A DNA stretch of 58,923 bases from Lachnospiraceae bacterium (lineage in GTDB: Bacteria; Bacillota; Clostridia; Lachnospirales; Lachnospiraceae). How positions within the stretch are numbered: the stretch's first letter is position 1; the number at the start of each line of letters is the position of its first letter. The notes under the pieces were generated by a model. That model made no database searches. It saw only the letters and a program-made list of their open reading frames with translations, and was not told the DNA's origin. Positions 35,773 to 44,914 of the stretch are shown here, piece by piece. The translations under genes and the position numbers were made by a program. The stretch covers positions 1 to 58,923 of the forward strand of contig CABIZF010000017.1 of the NCBI GenBank assembly GCA_902363135.1, written 5' to 3'.

Positions 35773-36423
35773 ATGGGAAAGATTGAGGTAAATAAAAAAC
35801 AGAAAAAAGAGTCTCTTCTGAATACAGCCTTCTCTCTCTTTACTTCCAAAGGCTTCCAGAAGACTTCGATTTCAGATATTGTAGACAATGCAGGGGTCGC
35901 AAAGGGAACCTTTTACCTGTATTTTTCAGACAAATACGATCTCCGTAACAAGCTGATCGCCCACAAAGCAGGTGTCCTGTTTCTGGATGCATATCACGCG
36001 CTGACTGCTCAGAAGGTGACCGGGATCGAAGAACAGATCATCTATATCACGGATTACATCATCCAGCGCCTTATAAAGGACAAGTCGTTGCTCGGCTTTT
36101 TATCCAAGCACTTAAGCTGGGGCATCTTCCGCAACAATCTGATCGCCGGAACAGACAACAATGAGCAGAATGTCTACCTTGTTTTTATGAATCTTCTGCA
36201 TGCATCCGGCTATGACTTCAAAGACCCGGAGATTATGATCTACATGCTGATCGAGCTGGTCAGTGGCTCCATTTACAATCCTCTGCTCTATGAACAGCCT
36301 GTACCGATCGATGCGATCCAATCATATCTGCACGATTCTATCCGGCATATAATCCGACAGCACATTCAGACAGAAAGCGACTCCTCGCAGACTGCCAATA
36401 GTGCTGCCTCTGATATAAAATAA
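35773..36423 (+). CDS. TetR-family transcriptional regulator
   Basis: A 216-residue regulator. The N-terminal helix-turn-helix reads LLNTAFSLFTSKGFQKTSIS followed by DIVDNAGVAKGTFYLYFSDK, typical TetR. The C-terminal ligand domain is helical and not assignable to a ligand. GGAGGAATACT precedes the ATG. It is divergent from the YitT gene, its possible target along with itself. Confidence 0.9.
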   Translation: MGKIEVNKKQKKESLLNTAFSLFTSKGFQKTSISDIVDNAGVAKGTFYLYFSDKYDLRNKLIAHKAGVLFLDAYHALTAQKVTGIEEQIIYITDYIIQRLIKDKSLLGFLSKHLSWGIFRNNLIAGTDNNEQNVYLVFMNLLHASGYDFKDPEIMIYMLIELVSGSIYNPLLYEQPVPIDAIQSYLHDSIRHIIRQHIQTESDSSQTANSAASDIK

Positions 36424-36590
36424 TGATGATGCCAGGGTCAAAAGGTCAAACATGAGAAAGTAGCGATTTACGTAGTAAATCAGCGGATTTCGAATGTTTG
36501 CAGAATTGCGGGAGCTGCTTCGCAGCGGAGCAATTCGTAGGCATCAGTTGGGACCAAAATACCTTTTGACCCGCAAAATACTGAAAAATG
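36424..36590. repeat. Intergenic GGGTCAAAAGG-bounded repeat, copy R2
   Basis: Starts right after the tetR stop (TGATGCCAGGGTCAAAAGG) and ends CCTTTTGACCC. Its core (36451-36552) is the inverse of R1's core with near-identity over about 100 bases, but it lacks R1's extra 50-base arm. It lies between convergent tetR and tex. Confidence 0.75.
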
Positions 36591-36607
36591 AGCGGACATC
36601 CGTTTTC

Positions 36608-38752
36608 TCAGATCCGCATGCTCAGGGAAATCCTTTTCTTCTGCATATCCACGCCGATCACCTTTACTTCTACGATATCTCCAACGCTTACAACCTCGAG
36701 CGGATGTTTGACAAACTTCTTGTCCGTCAGCTCAGAGATATGCACCAGTCCGTCCTGATGTACGCCGATGTCTACAAAAGCACCGAAGTCAATGACGTTA
36801 CGGACGGTTCCTTTCAGGATCATTCCTTCCTTCAAATCCTTCATTTCAAGCACATCCGTGCGCAGGATCGGCTTTGGCATCTCGTCACGCGGGTCACGTC
36901 CCGGCTTGCACAGTTCCTGCACAATATCCCTAAGTGTCAGTTCTCCGATGCCGATGCGTGCTGCCATTTTTTTATAGTCCTTCACATAAATTGCCTTTGT
37001 ACCGGACTCGCCTGCCCAGCTTTTACCGTAGCCAAGCTCTTCCAGAAGCTTCCCGGCTGCCTCATAGCTCTCCGGGTGAATACTCGTCGCGTCGAGCGGG
37101 TTGTCTCCGCCGCTGATCCGCATAAAGCCTGCGCACTGTTCAAATGCCTTCGGGCCAAGCTTTGCCACCTTTAGCAGCTCCTTCCGGTTCCGGAATTTTC
37201 CGTTTTCTTCTCGGTACGCTACGATATTCTTCGCAATTGCCTTGGAAATGCCGGAAATATGCTCCATCAGCGGAACAGACGCCGTATTCAGATCCACACC
37301 GACACGGTTCACACCGTCCTCAACCACGCCGTCGAGCGCCTCTCCGAGCTTCTTCTGATTCATATCATGCTGATACTGACCGACTCCAATCGATTTCGGA
37401 TCAATCTTCACGAGCTCTGCCAGCGGATCCTGTACCCGGCGGGCGATCGAAGCCGCGCTTCGCTGTCCGACGTCAAAATTCGGGAATTCCTCCGTAGCCA
37501 GTTTACTCGCAGAATAAACCGAAGCCCCCGCCTCATTTGTGATCACGTAAGATACCTTCTCCGGAATTTCCTTGAGCAGCTCCACAATAATCTGTTCGGA
37601 CTCACGGGAAGCCGTGCCATTTCCAAGAGAAATCAATGATACACCGTACTTGTGGATCAGCTCTTTTAGCTTTTCCTTTGCTGCACGGATCTTATTTTCA
37701 TTTGTCGGTGCAGTCGGATAAATAACTGCTGTATCGAGTACCTTTCCGGTTGCATCGACGACTGCCAGCTTGCAGCCGGTACGGAACGCCGGATCCCAGC
37801 CGAGCACGACCTGACCTGCGATTGGCGGCTGCAAAAGAAGCTGCTCCAGATTCTTGCCAAATACGGAGATCGCGCCGTCCTCCGCCTTTTCCATCATTGC
37901 GCTGCGAATCTCCCGTTCGATCGCCGGTCCGATCAGACGCTTATAGCTGTCTGCAATGGCAGTCTTCAGTACCGGTGCTGTCGACGGATTATCCTTGCGA
38001 ATCACTTGATGCTCCAGATAAGCGAGAATTTTATCCTCCGGCGCTTCGATCTTCACGGTCAGGAATTTCTCCTTCTCACCGCGGTTGATCGCAAGCACGC
38101 GGTGGTCTGCCACTTTGTTCAGCGGCTCTGCGTACGTATAGTACATTTCATAAACGGACTGGGCCTTTTCATCCCGTGCAGAAGAAGAAAGTATACCTTC
38201 CTTCATCGTCATATTCCGGATCCGGCTGCGATAATTCGCTTCATCTGAAATCATCTCCGCCAGAATATCCTGTGCACCGGCAATGGCATCTGCCACGGTC
38301 TTTACATCCTTCTCTTCGTTTACATATGCTTTTGCCTCTTCCTCGATCGGGCGCGCCGTCTGCTGCAGCAGAATCAGGTTCGCCAGGCCATCCAGCCCCT
38401 TCTCCTTTGCGATCGTTGCACGCGTCCGACGCTTCGGACGGTACGGACGGTACAGGTCTTCTACTACTACAAGCGTCTGTGCCGCCTCAATCTGTGCACG
38501 CAGCTCGTCCGTCAGCTTGCCCTGCTCCTCAATCGTTGAAAGTACCTGCATCTTCTTCTCTTCCAGATTTCTCAGATAGTTCAGGCGCTCAAACAGCTTT
38601 CTGAGCACTTCATCATTTAACGCCCCGGTCGCTTCCTTGCGATAACGGGAAATAAACGGAATTGTATTTCCGTCGTCGATCAGTTTCACTGCCGCTTCCG
38701 CCTGCCAGTCCTGAATCTCCAGCTCCGAAGCCAGTGTACGAATAATATCCAT
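36608..38752 (-). CDS. tex: Tex-family RNA-binding protein
   Basis: A 714-residue protein with the full Tex layout: an N-terminal helical domain (LIDDGNTIPFISRYRKEATG), a YqgF/RNase H-like domain (VLGWDPAFRTGCKLAVVDA), helix-hairpin-helix motifs (SVPLMEHISGISKAIAKNIV) and a C-terminal S1 domain (GMILKGTVRNVIDFGAFVDI). It binds nucleic acids and is linked to transcription and RNA turnover. The ATG at 38752 has AGAGGAG upstream; longer frames read through a dispersed repeat. Confidence 0.93.
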   Translation of the reverse strand: MDIIRTLASELEIQDWQAEAAVKLIDDGNTIPFISRYRKEATGALNDEVLRKLFERLNYLRNLEEKKMQVLSTIEEQGKLTDELRAQIEAAQTLVVVEDLYRPYRPKRRTRATIAKEKGLDGLANLILLQQTARPIEEEAKAYVNEEKDVKTVADAIAGAQDILAEMISDEANYRSRIRNMTMKEGILSSSARDEKAQSVYEMYYTYAEPLNKVADHRVLAINRGEKEKFLTVKIEAPEDKILAYLEHQVIRKDNPSTAPVLKTAIADSYKRLIGPAIEREIRSAMMEKAEDGAISVFGKNLEQLLLQPPIAGQVVLGWDPAFRTGCKLAVVDATGKVLDTAVIYPTAPTNENKIRAAKEKLKELIHKYGVSLISLGNGTASRESEQIIVELLKEIPEKVSYVITNEAGASVYSASKLATEEFPNFDVGQRSAASIARRVQDPLAELVKIDPKSIGVGQYQHDMNQKKLGEALDGVVEDGVNRVGVDLNTASVPLMEHISGISKAIAKNIVAYREENGKFRNRKELLKVAKLGPKAFEQCAGFMRISGGDNPLDATSIHPESYEAAGKLLEELGYGKSWAGESGTKAIYVKDYKKMAARIGIGELTLRDIVQELCKPGRDPRDEMPKPILRTDVLEMKDLKEGMILKGTVRNVIDFGAFVDIGVHQDGLVHISELTDKKFVKHPLEVVSVGDIVEVKVIGVDMQKKRISLSMRI

Positions 38753-38872
38753 ATAAAATCTCCTCTGCCCTGCGGACATATCCGGAAAATTGACCATTGC
38801 TGTCCTCTTCACGGGTGATCCGCCTGTTTTCTTCCTGCCAGTTTTCAGAGCCATAGCTTGCCTGCTTCTGGT

Positions 38873-38939
38873 CAAGCGGATATTCGTAATCCATCCCTGC
38901 AGCTCTGCTGACAGGGCCTAGCTTCGCTACTTGCTCATG
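38873..38939 (-). repeat. Dispersed repeat upstream of tex
   Basis: A hairpin variant (GGAT-TACGAAT-ATCC) plus a 50-base block nearly identical to the repeat at 21875-21960. Confidence 0.65.
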
Positions 38940-39135
38940 TTTGGCGGGTTCCAAGGTATTTTGACCCCTATGATACACGGATTGCTTCGCATTTCATGCT
39001 CTCGCAATCCTAAAACACCTCAAATTCGCTCATTTTTCTACGAAAAATGGCTACTTTTCGGTGTTTTGCGGGTCAATAAGTCATGCTTTTTCATGCAAGC
39101 ATGAAACGCATGACCTTTTGACCCTTGTATCATCG
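38940..39135. repeat. Intergenic GGGTCAAAAGG-type repeat, copy R3 (diverged)
   Basis: Shares the TTTGGCGGG-T-CCAAG and CCTTTTGACCC ends with R1 but has a different core, with its own palindromes (ATTTTTCTACGAAAAAT; GCATGCTTTTTCATGCAAGCATG in part). The rest of the gap to 39309 shows no gene. Confidence 0.65.
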
Positions 39136-39309
39136 TCATATTATATCGAAAAAACGGCCGCTCTGCAAGATGGCATATTCGCGCCTTGCAAGCCCCTGTC
39201 GGGTGTGTTATGATATTTTAACCGAATCAAACAAGCGATCGTTTTTCTTGATTCGACGGAACAACAAAAGAGGAATCGGTCTTCTGCCGCATTCCGGAAT
39301 GGAGGTTTT

Positions 39310-39864
39310 ATGTACCATAAAAACAGTATGGCGACCGCATCACTGATCTTTGGCATCCTTGCCATCCTGTCCGGCTCCGTATTCATTATCGCCATCGGGC
39401 TTGGCGCGCTTTCAGTGCTCTGTGCACTGCTCTCAAAGACAGACCGGCACCTTTCCGCAAAGAGCCTTGCCGGAATGCTCGCCGGGATTATTGCCGCTGT
39501 AAGCAGCTGTGCGATGACCGCCTATTCCTTTTATTCTATTATGAATAACCCTCAGGCGCGTGCCTACTACAGCCAGGTCTTCTCGACTTTGCTCGAAGCA
39601 TACGGTCTGCCGGATTCCTACAATTTCTTTGCTAACGGCTTGGGAGGCGCTCCGAATGATCAGCCGGAGATTGTACAGGATCCTGCCACACCTGCTCCGA
39701 ATGACGACAACGACAGCCATCAGAGCAATGAGGATTATTTCGACTCGCTTTACGACGATTATTTCCGCTATTTCTACGGTGCGGATCCATATCACGAAGA
39801 GACACCGGTTCCGGCTGCTCCATCTGCTCCGTCCGTAGATTCATCACAGGGGGATTTTATATGA
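39310..39864 (+). CDS. Membrane protein with acidic low-complexity tail (DUF4190-like)
   Basis: A 184-residue protein: two TM helices (SLIFGILAILSGSVFIIAIG; SLAGMLAGIIAAVSSCAMTA) in a DUF4190-like arrangement, then a disordered tail rich in Asp, Asn, Pro and Tyr (YFDSLYDDYFRYFYGADPYH). GGAGGTTTT precedes the ATG. It overlaps the next gene by four bases. Function unknown. Confidence 0.75.
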   Translation: MYHKNSMATASLIFGILAILSGSVFIIAIGLGALSVLCALLSKTDRHLSAKSLAGMLAGIIAAVSSCAMTAYSFYSIMNNPQARAYYSQVFSTLLEAYGLPDSYNFFANGLGGAPNDQPEIVQDPATPAPNDDNDSHQSNEDYFDSLYDDYFRYFYGADPYHEETPVPAAPSAPSVDSSQGDFI

Positions 39865-40562
39865 CAACTTTAAAAATACGTGAACTGAAACGGACAGCAC
39901 GCCAGCTGCTGCTCGGAAACTACACAATACTCGCGCTGGTGACCTTCCTGCTGGCCTGCAGCAATTTCTTTCTTAGCTCGGTAAGCCTCCTGGCTGTCCC
40001 GCCGATCGGTGGCTGGATTGGTCGTGTACTTGACTTTGCTGCGCTGCTTATCACAAACATGGTCTACACACTGCTGCTTGCCGGAATGTACTATATTTAC
40101 TACCGGATCACGGAGCAGGAGCCGGTCCGGTTCTCTGATTTGCTCTTCGCCTTTCGGAACCATCCGGAACCGGTCGCCGCATTTTCTGTGCTCTCCCTGG
40201 TCGTGGAATATGGTGTCCTGAACCTGCTCCCGCTTAGTTATATGCAGTTCGGAAGAAGCCTTCCGTTCGTTGCTGTCTCCATCGTGCTGCTCCTCGTCCT
40301 GCTCTGGTATATCCTGACGTTCTCCGCCGTCTTCTTTTTCTACGCGGCAGATCCATGGCATTCCCTGCAGGACTATCTGCGGCAGAGTATGGCACTTATG
40401 AAAGGCTGCCGTGTAAAATTTTTCTTTTTGCTTCTAAGCTTCATCGGCGTCTTTTTTCTCGGTCTGCTCTCGTTTGGCATCGGACTCGTACTCGTGATGC
40501 CATATATGGTAATGACACAGCTTCTGTTCTTTCGTACACGCTGGGGAGATACCGATTTATAA
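39861..40562 (+). CDS. DUF975-family membrane protein
   Basis: A 233-residue protein beginning LKIRELKRTARQLLLGNYTI, followed by about five to six TM helices; the RELK-R-AR-L--NY opening is characteristic of DUF975. It is coupled to the preceding gene through ATGA and its stop overlaps the convergent phosphoglycerate-mutase-like gene. Function unknown. Confidence 0.8.
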   Translation: MTTLKIRELKRTARQLLLGNYTILALVTFLLACSNFFLSSVSLLAVPPIGGWIGRVLDFAALLITNMVYTLLLAGMYYIYYRITEQEPVRFSDLLFAFRNHPEPVAAFSVLSLVVEYGVLNLLPLSYMQFGRSLPFVAVSIVLLLVLLWYILTFSAVFFFYAADPWHSLQDYLRQSMALMKGCRVKFFFLLLSFIGVFFLGLLSFGIGLVLVMPYMVMTQLLFFRTRWGDTDL

Positions 40563-41783
40563 TGTACAGGTATCCGGCTCGTAAGTCCTCTCCAACAGCA
40601 CATCCATCATTTTATATCCTTCCATGCGCCGGATGCCGTTCTCCTTTGCGGTACGCTCACAATAAATCGTACTGCTGCCAAGGTGCTTCCGGCTGTCGTA
40701 CAGCAAATACGGTACCGGCTCAGCACTGTGGGTGCGAATGCGAAGAGGAGTCGGATGATCCGGAAGCACCAGCATGCGGTAATCCTCTCCGGATGCATCC
40801 AGTCCGTCCTTTACGAGCCGGATGATCCTGTGATCCAGATTTTCGATCGCCTGCAGCTTTCGCTCCAGACTTCCCTGATGCCCCATCTCATCCGGTGCTT
40901 CCAGATGTACATAGGCAAAATCCATTCCATCCTGCAAAAGTGCCTTTAAGGCCGCTTCTGCCTTTCCTTCATAATTTGTATGCAGTCCGCCATTGGCGCC
41001 CGGCACCTCAATAACTTGCATCTTTGCACCGACTGCAATCCCCTTCAGCAAATCTACTGCAGAGATCATTGCGCCGTTTTTCCCATATTTTTCTGAAAAT
41101 GCGGAAAGCATCGGCTTTGTCCCGGCCCCCCAAAACCAGAGGCTGTTCGCCGGATTGAGCCCCTTTGCCCTGCGCTCCTGATTGATCGGATGATTCGCAA
41201 GAATCTCATAGCTGCGCTTTTGCATCTCGCGCAGCATCGCATCCTGCGGCAGATATGGATGAATCACCTCGGTCAGATGATCGTGCGGCGGTGTCAGCTC
41301 CACGACGGTTCCATTCTTCCAGATCATACAATGACGGTAGCTCGTCCCGGTATAAAACTGATAGTTCTCACTCTGCAGCTCCTTTTTCACCGCATCCAGC
41401 AAGACATCCGCATCCTCCGTACTGATCTCGGAAGAGCTGTGATCCAGAATCCGTTTCTCTTCATACGGCTCCTCCTCCGTCAGCGTGACAAGATTGCAGC
41501 GAAGCGCCACATCTGTATCTTCCATCGGCACGCCGATACTCAGTGCTTCCAGCGGAGAGCGCCCGGTATAATATTCCTTCGGATCGTAGCCGAGCACTGC
41601 AAGGTTCGCCGTATCGCTGCCCGGCTTCATGCCATCCGGAATGGTCTTCAAAAGTCCGATCTCCGCATCCTTTGCCAGCTGATCCATTGTCGGCGTCTTG
41701 GCCGCCTCCAGCGGCGTCCTGCCATCCAGCGCTTCGATCGGCTCATCTGCCATACCGTCTCCCAGAATCACGACATATTTCAT
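40557..41783 (-). CDS. ApgM-like phosphoglycerate mutase homologue, probable homoserine kinase analogue
   Basis: A 408-residue alkaline-phosphatase-superfamily protein of the archaeal-type cofactor-independent phosphoglycerate mutase family: YVVILGDGMADEPIEALDGR, then GSDTANLAVLGYDPKEYYTG with the Ser-type catalytic centre, VHLEAPDEMGHQG and VLPDHPTPLRIRTHS as metal sites. Homologues beside threonine genes have been proposed as non-orthologous homoserine kinases. Here it follows hom and an ACT regulator and no classical thrB is present, supporting that role over glycolysis. AGAGGGAGAATACATT precedes the ATG. Confidence 0.85.
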   Translation of the reverse strand: MKYVVILGDGMADEPIEALDGRTPLEAAKTPTMDQLAKDAEIGLLKTIPDGMKPGSDTANLAVLGYDPKEYYTGRSPLEALSIGVPMEDTDVALRCNLVTLTEEEPYEEKRILDHSSSEISTEDADVLLDAVKKELQSENYQFYTGTSYRHCMIWKNGTVVELTPPHDHLTEVIHPYLPQDAMLREMQKRSYEILANHPINQERRAKGLNPANSLWFWGAGTKPMLSAFSEKYGKNGAMISAVDLLKGIAVGAKMQVIEVPGANGGLHTNYEGKAEAALKALLQDGMDFAYVHLEAPDEMGHQGSLERKLQAIENLDHRIIRLVKDGLDASGEDYRMLVLPDHPTPLRIRTHSAEPVPYLLYDSRKHLGSSTIYCERTAKENGIRRMEGYKMMDVLLERTYEPDTCTL

Positions 41784-41825
41784 AATGTATTCTCCCTCTT
41801 TCGCAATCTCACTCTTATTCTGTAG

Positions 41826-43040
41826 TTACTTCTCTCTCACCCGCAGCATTGACAGAATCCCCTCCGTCTTATCCGCGCACGCCTGATATTCCTTCTCCGT
41901 CATCCTGCCTGTGAGGAATCCGAATTCTCCATCCAGTCTGGCATCAACCGTCTCTGTTGCTCCAAAAGCTGCTGTGATCGCTGTTGCTTCTGAAACGACT
42001 CCCTTTACACGGACAAAATAACGCTTCTTTGTATCAGAAAGCTCCGCCAGTACAAGCTTTTCCTTGCTCCACTCCGACTGTACCGTCCGTCCAAGTGTCT
42101 GCGCCTCCTCAATGACGTCCCCTACGACTGCGCTAGCCGTCGCTTCTTTTCCTGCTCCCTGTCCATAGAACATCGCATCGCCAAGCATATTTCCATGTAC
42201 AAAAATCGCATTAAACACGCCATTGACCGCAAACAGCGGATCGTTTGCGCTCACAAGGTGCGGCGCTACCATTGCCAGCACCTGATCCTCTTCTTTCCGG
42301 CTGAGTGCCAGCAGCTTAATCGTCTTTCCCATCGTTTTCGCATAGCGAATCTCCGCAGAAGTAATCTTCGTAATTCCCTCCGTATAGACATCTCTGAAAT
42401 CCACACGCTGCCCATACGCGAGCGAGGAGAGAATTGCGATCTTGCGGCAGGCATCGTGTCCCTCTACATCTGCCTCCGGATTGCGCTCCGCATACCCCTT
42501 CTGCTGTGCATCCTTTAATACCTCGTCAAATTCGAGCCCCTCGTCTATCATCTTTGTGAGAATGTAATTCGTCGTACCATTTAAAATGCCTGCGACCTCA
42601 TCGATGACATCCGCACACAGACTCGTACGCAGCGGACGAATGATCGGAATGCCGCCTCCGCAGCTTGCCTCAAACAGATAGGATACCTGATGCTCCCTCG
42701 CCAGAGCCAGAAGCTCTGTGCCATGCGTCGCCACAAGCTCCTTATTTGATGTGCAGACACTCTTTCCCGCCATCAGCGCCCGCTTTGTAAAGGTAAAGGC
42801 CGGTTCCACGCCGCCCATCGTCTCCACCACAATGCGAACCTCCGGATCCTGCAGGATCACTTCCACATCATGAACGACTTTCTGAGCATTCGGATCACCC
42901 GGAAACTCTCTCAGATCCAGAATATATTTTACCTGCAGGTCCACGCCTGCCTTTGCAAGGATGCTGTCATGATTTGTATCAATGACCTTCACCACACCGC
43001 TTCCGACTGTACCATAGCCTAACACTGCTGTCTGTACCAT
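41826..43040 (-). CDS. hom: Homoserine dehydrogenase
   Basis: A 404-residue enzyme reducing aspartate semialdehyde to homoserine. The Rossmann start is TAVLGYGTVGSGVVKVID; the catalytic core shows FEASCGGGIPIIRPLRTSL, EVAGILNGTTNYILTKM, GYAERNPEADVEGHDACRKI. A C-terminal ACT-like domain (RYFVRVKGVVSEATAITAAF) suggests threonine feedback. It lies 18 bases after the ACT-domain gene. Confidence 0.95.
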   Translation of the reverse strand: MVQTAVLGYGTVGSGVVKVIDTNHDSILAKAGVDLQVKYILDLREFPGDPNAQKVVHDVEVILQDPEVRIVVETMGGVEPAFTFTKRALMAGKSVCTSNKELVATHGTELLALAREHQVSYLFEASCGGGIPIIRPLRTSLCADVIDEVAGILNGTTNYILTKMIDEGLEFDEVLKDAQQKGYAERNPEADVEGHDACRKIAILSSLAYGQRVDFRDVYTEGITKITSAEIRYAKTMGKTIKLLALSRKEEDQVLAMVAPHLVSANDPLFAVNGVFNAIFVHGNMLGDAMFYGQGAGKEATASAVVGDVIEEAQTLGRTVQSEWSKEKLVLAELSDTKKRYFVRVKGVVSEATAITAAFGATETVDARLDGEFGFLTGRMTEKEYQACADKTEGILSMLRVREK

Positions 43041-43058
43041 TTTTTCTCCCCTTTATCT

Positions 43059-43502
43059 TTACTCTCTTGCCAGTATTTTCAGATACTGAATGCCTTCCCT
43101 AGACTCAATCGTCTCTATCATCTTCGAAATATCTCCGGTCTCGGCAAGCACCTCCACACTGATCGTCAGGGTCGCCACCCCATTGATCGGAATACTTTGG
43201 TGCAGTGTCTGAATATTCGCCCCATACTCTGCCACTACCTTCAGGACATCCGACAGAAGTCCCGGCTCGTCGTGCAGCTGAATCACGAACGTCAGAATCT
43301 TTCCCTTGATATTATCGCGAAACGGGAAAATATCCTCTTTATATTTATAAAAAGAGCTCCGGCTGATCCCCACTGCATCTGCCGCCTCCTGTACCGTACC
43401 GACCCGTTTCGTATCCAGAAGCCGTTTTGCTTCAACAACCTTCAGTAATACCTCCGGTACGGCCTTTTCCCGTACCACAAAGTACTTTTTCTTCTCTAAC
43501 AT
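43059..43502 (-). CDS. ACT-domain regulator (UPF0735/PheB-like)
   Basis: A 147-residue protein: an N-terminal helix-turn-helix-like part (GTVQEAADAVGISRSSFYKY) and a C-terminal ACT domain (GKILTFVIQLHDEPGLLSDV, LKVVAEYGANIQTLHQSIP). It resembles the UPF0735 family. The layout suggests an amino-acid-sensing regulator of the downstream hom gene. The start at 43502 has GGGAG upstream. Confidence 0.85.
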   Translation of the reverse strand: MLEKKKYFVVREKAVPEVLLKVVEAKRLLDTKRVGTVQEAADAVGISRSSFYKYKEDIFPFRDNIKGKILTFVIQLHDEPGLLSDVLKVVAEYGANIQTLHQSIPINGVATLTISVEVLAETGDISKMIETIESREGIQYLKILARE

Positions 43503-43568
43503 GATTACGCTCCCAATTATAATGCTTCTTGTGTTTGTCTGCGATGAACGTTTGTCTACCAATGAAAG

Positions 43569-43597
43569 ATGTTACCATATTTTCCCCAGTGACGCAA
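43569..43597 (-). promoter_or_regulatory. Promoter of the ACT-hom threonine operon
   Basis: TTGCGT (43597-43592), 17 bases, TAACAT (43574-43569) on the minus strand. Confidence 0.5.
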
Positions 43598-43645
43598 CCG
43601 TTTTCTGTATGCTTCCGAACAGGAATGGGTAGAATCTGATATATG

Positions 43646-43677
43646 AAAAACAGACGGCATCTGAAACCGTCTGCTTT
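43646..43677 (-). terminator. Terminator after prfB
   Basis: CAGACGG/CCGTCTG stem with a 9-base loop followed by TTTTTC, about 25 bases after the prfB stop on the minus strand. Confidence 0.85.
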
Positions 43678-43700
43678 TCTGTTTTCTATATTTCTTTTTC

Positions 43701-44832
43701 TCAGGCTTCCTCTTCAGATGGCTGTGCACCTAAGGAAACCCACTTCAGATAGGCATTAATAAACAAATCAATATTACCATCCATGACGCTGTCCACGTTT
43801 CCTGTCTCTGCATTCGTCCGATGGTCCTTGACCATTGTGTACGGCTGCATGACGTAAGAGCGGATCTGATTACCCCAGCCGATCTCCTTGACCTCACCAC
43901 GGATGCCGGATGCCTTCTCCGCATTCTCCTGCTGCTTCAGAAGATACAGCTTTGCTTTGAGCATCTGCATCGCTTTATCCTTGTTCTGATGCTGAGAACG
44001 CTCGTTCTGGCACTGTACGACAATCCCCGTCGGGATATGCGTGATACGGATCGCGGAAGACGTCTTGTTGATGTGCTGTCCGCCTGCTCCGCTCGAACGG
44101 TACGTATCGATACGCAGATCGTCCATATTGATCTCGACATCGACATCCTCCTCGATATCAGGCATGACATCACAGCTCACGAAAGATGTCTGACGCTTGC
44201 CCGCCGCATTGAACGGGGAAATCCGAACAAGACGGTGTACACCCTTTTCGGACTTCAGATAGCCATAGGCGTTCGTACCGTTTACCTGGAAGGTCACAGA
44301 CTTAATACCCGCTTCATCTCCGTCCAGATAGTCAAGTACTTCGATCGAGAAGCCCTTTTTATCCGCCCATCTCGTGTACATCCGGTATAGCATCGACGCC
44401 CAGTCACAGGACTCCGTACCGCCTGCGCCTGCATGAAGCGTCACGATCGCGTCATACGTGTCGTACTCGCCGGAGAGCAGTGTCTTGATCCGGATATTTT
44501 CAAAAGTCTCCTGGAATGTATCCAGCATCTCCTGGATCTCCGGAACAATCTCCGGATCATTTTCTTCGTAGCCCATCTCAATCATCAGCTCGATCTCCTC
44601 ATACTGATCGGTCAGATGCTTGTAGGTCGCTACGTCTTCTTTTAAATCACTGAGCGTCTTCATGTGCTGCTGCGAACGTTCCGGATTGTCCCAGAAGTCC
44701 GGCTCTTCCATTTTACGCTCCATCTCCTGGATTTTCTGCTCTTTATTTACCAGGTCAAAGTGAATCCCTCACTTCCACTAATGGTTTTGTATAGCTGTTT
44801 AAAATACTCTTGAACTGATCCAGTTCTACCAA
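43701..44832 (-). CDS. prfB: Peptide chain release factor 2, with programmed +1 frameshift
   Basis: RF2 ends translation at UGA and UAA. The first 25 codons start at a TTG (44832, GAGGGTGAAAC upstream) and read VELDQFKSILNSYTKPLVEV, ending CTT TGA C with the stop at 44757-44755. A +1 shift at CTT-T continues in the second frame to 43701. A Shine-Dalgarno-like GAGGG lies just before the site, the standard RF2 autoregulation. The body has the SPF-type tripeptide region (RIDTYRSSGAGGQHINKTSS with GGQ). Total about 376 residues. Confidence 0.95.
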
Positions 44833-44859
44833 TAGTTTCACCCTCTTTCTTTTTCGTGG

Positions 44860-44888
44860 TACTCCATGGACCATTCAGCCATGGAGTA
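44860..44888 (-). other. Hairpin between secA and prfB
   Basis: Perfect 10-bp stem TACTCCATGG/CCATGGAGTA with a 9-base loop, right before the prfB ribosome site. No T-run. It could reduce read-through or act on prfB translation. Confidence 0.55.
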
Positions 44889-44914
44889 AATCAACCGGTG
44901 CTATGAAATATGCC

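Noticed and set aside
36494..37174. Plus-strand frame sharing an N-terminus with the extended lysS frame ([12 protein letters not shown])
   Set aside because: The shared part is the translation of the R1/R2 intergenic repeat, and the rest is antisense to tex.
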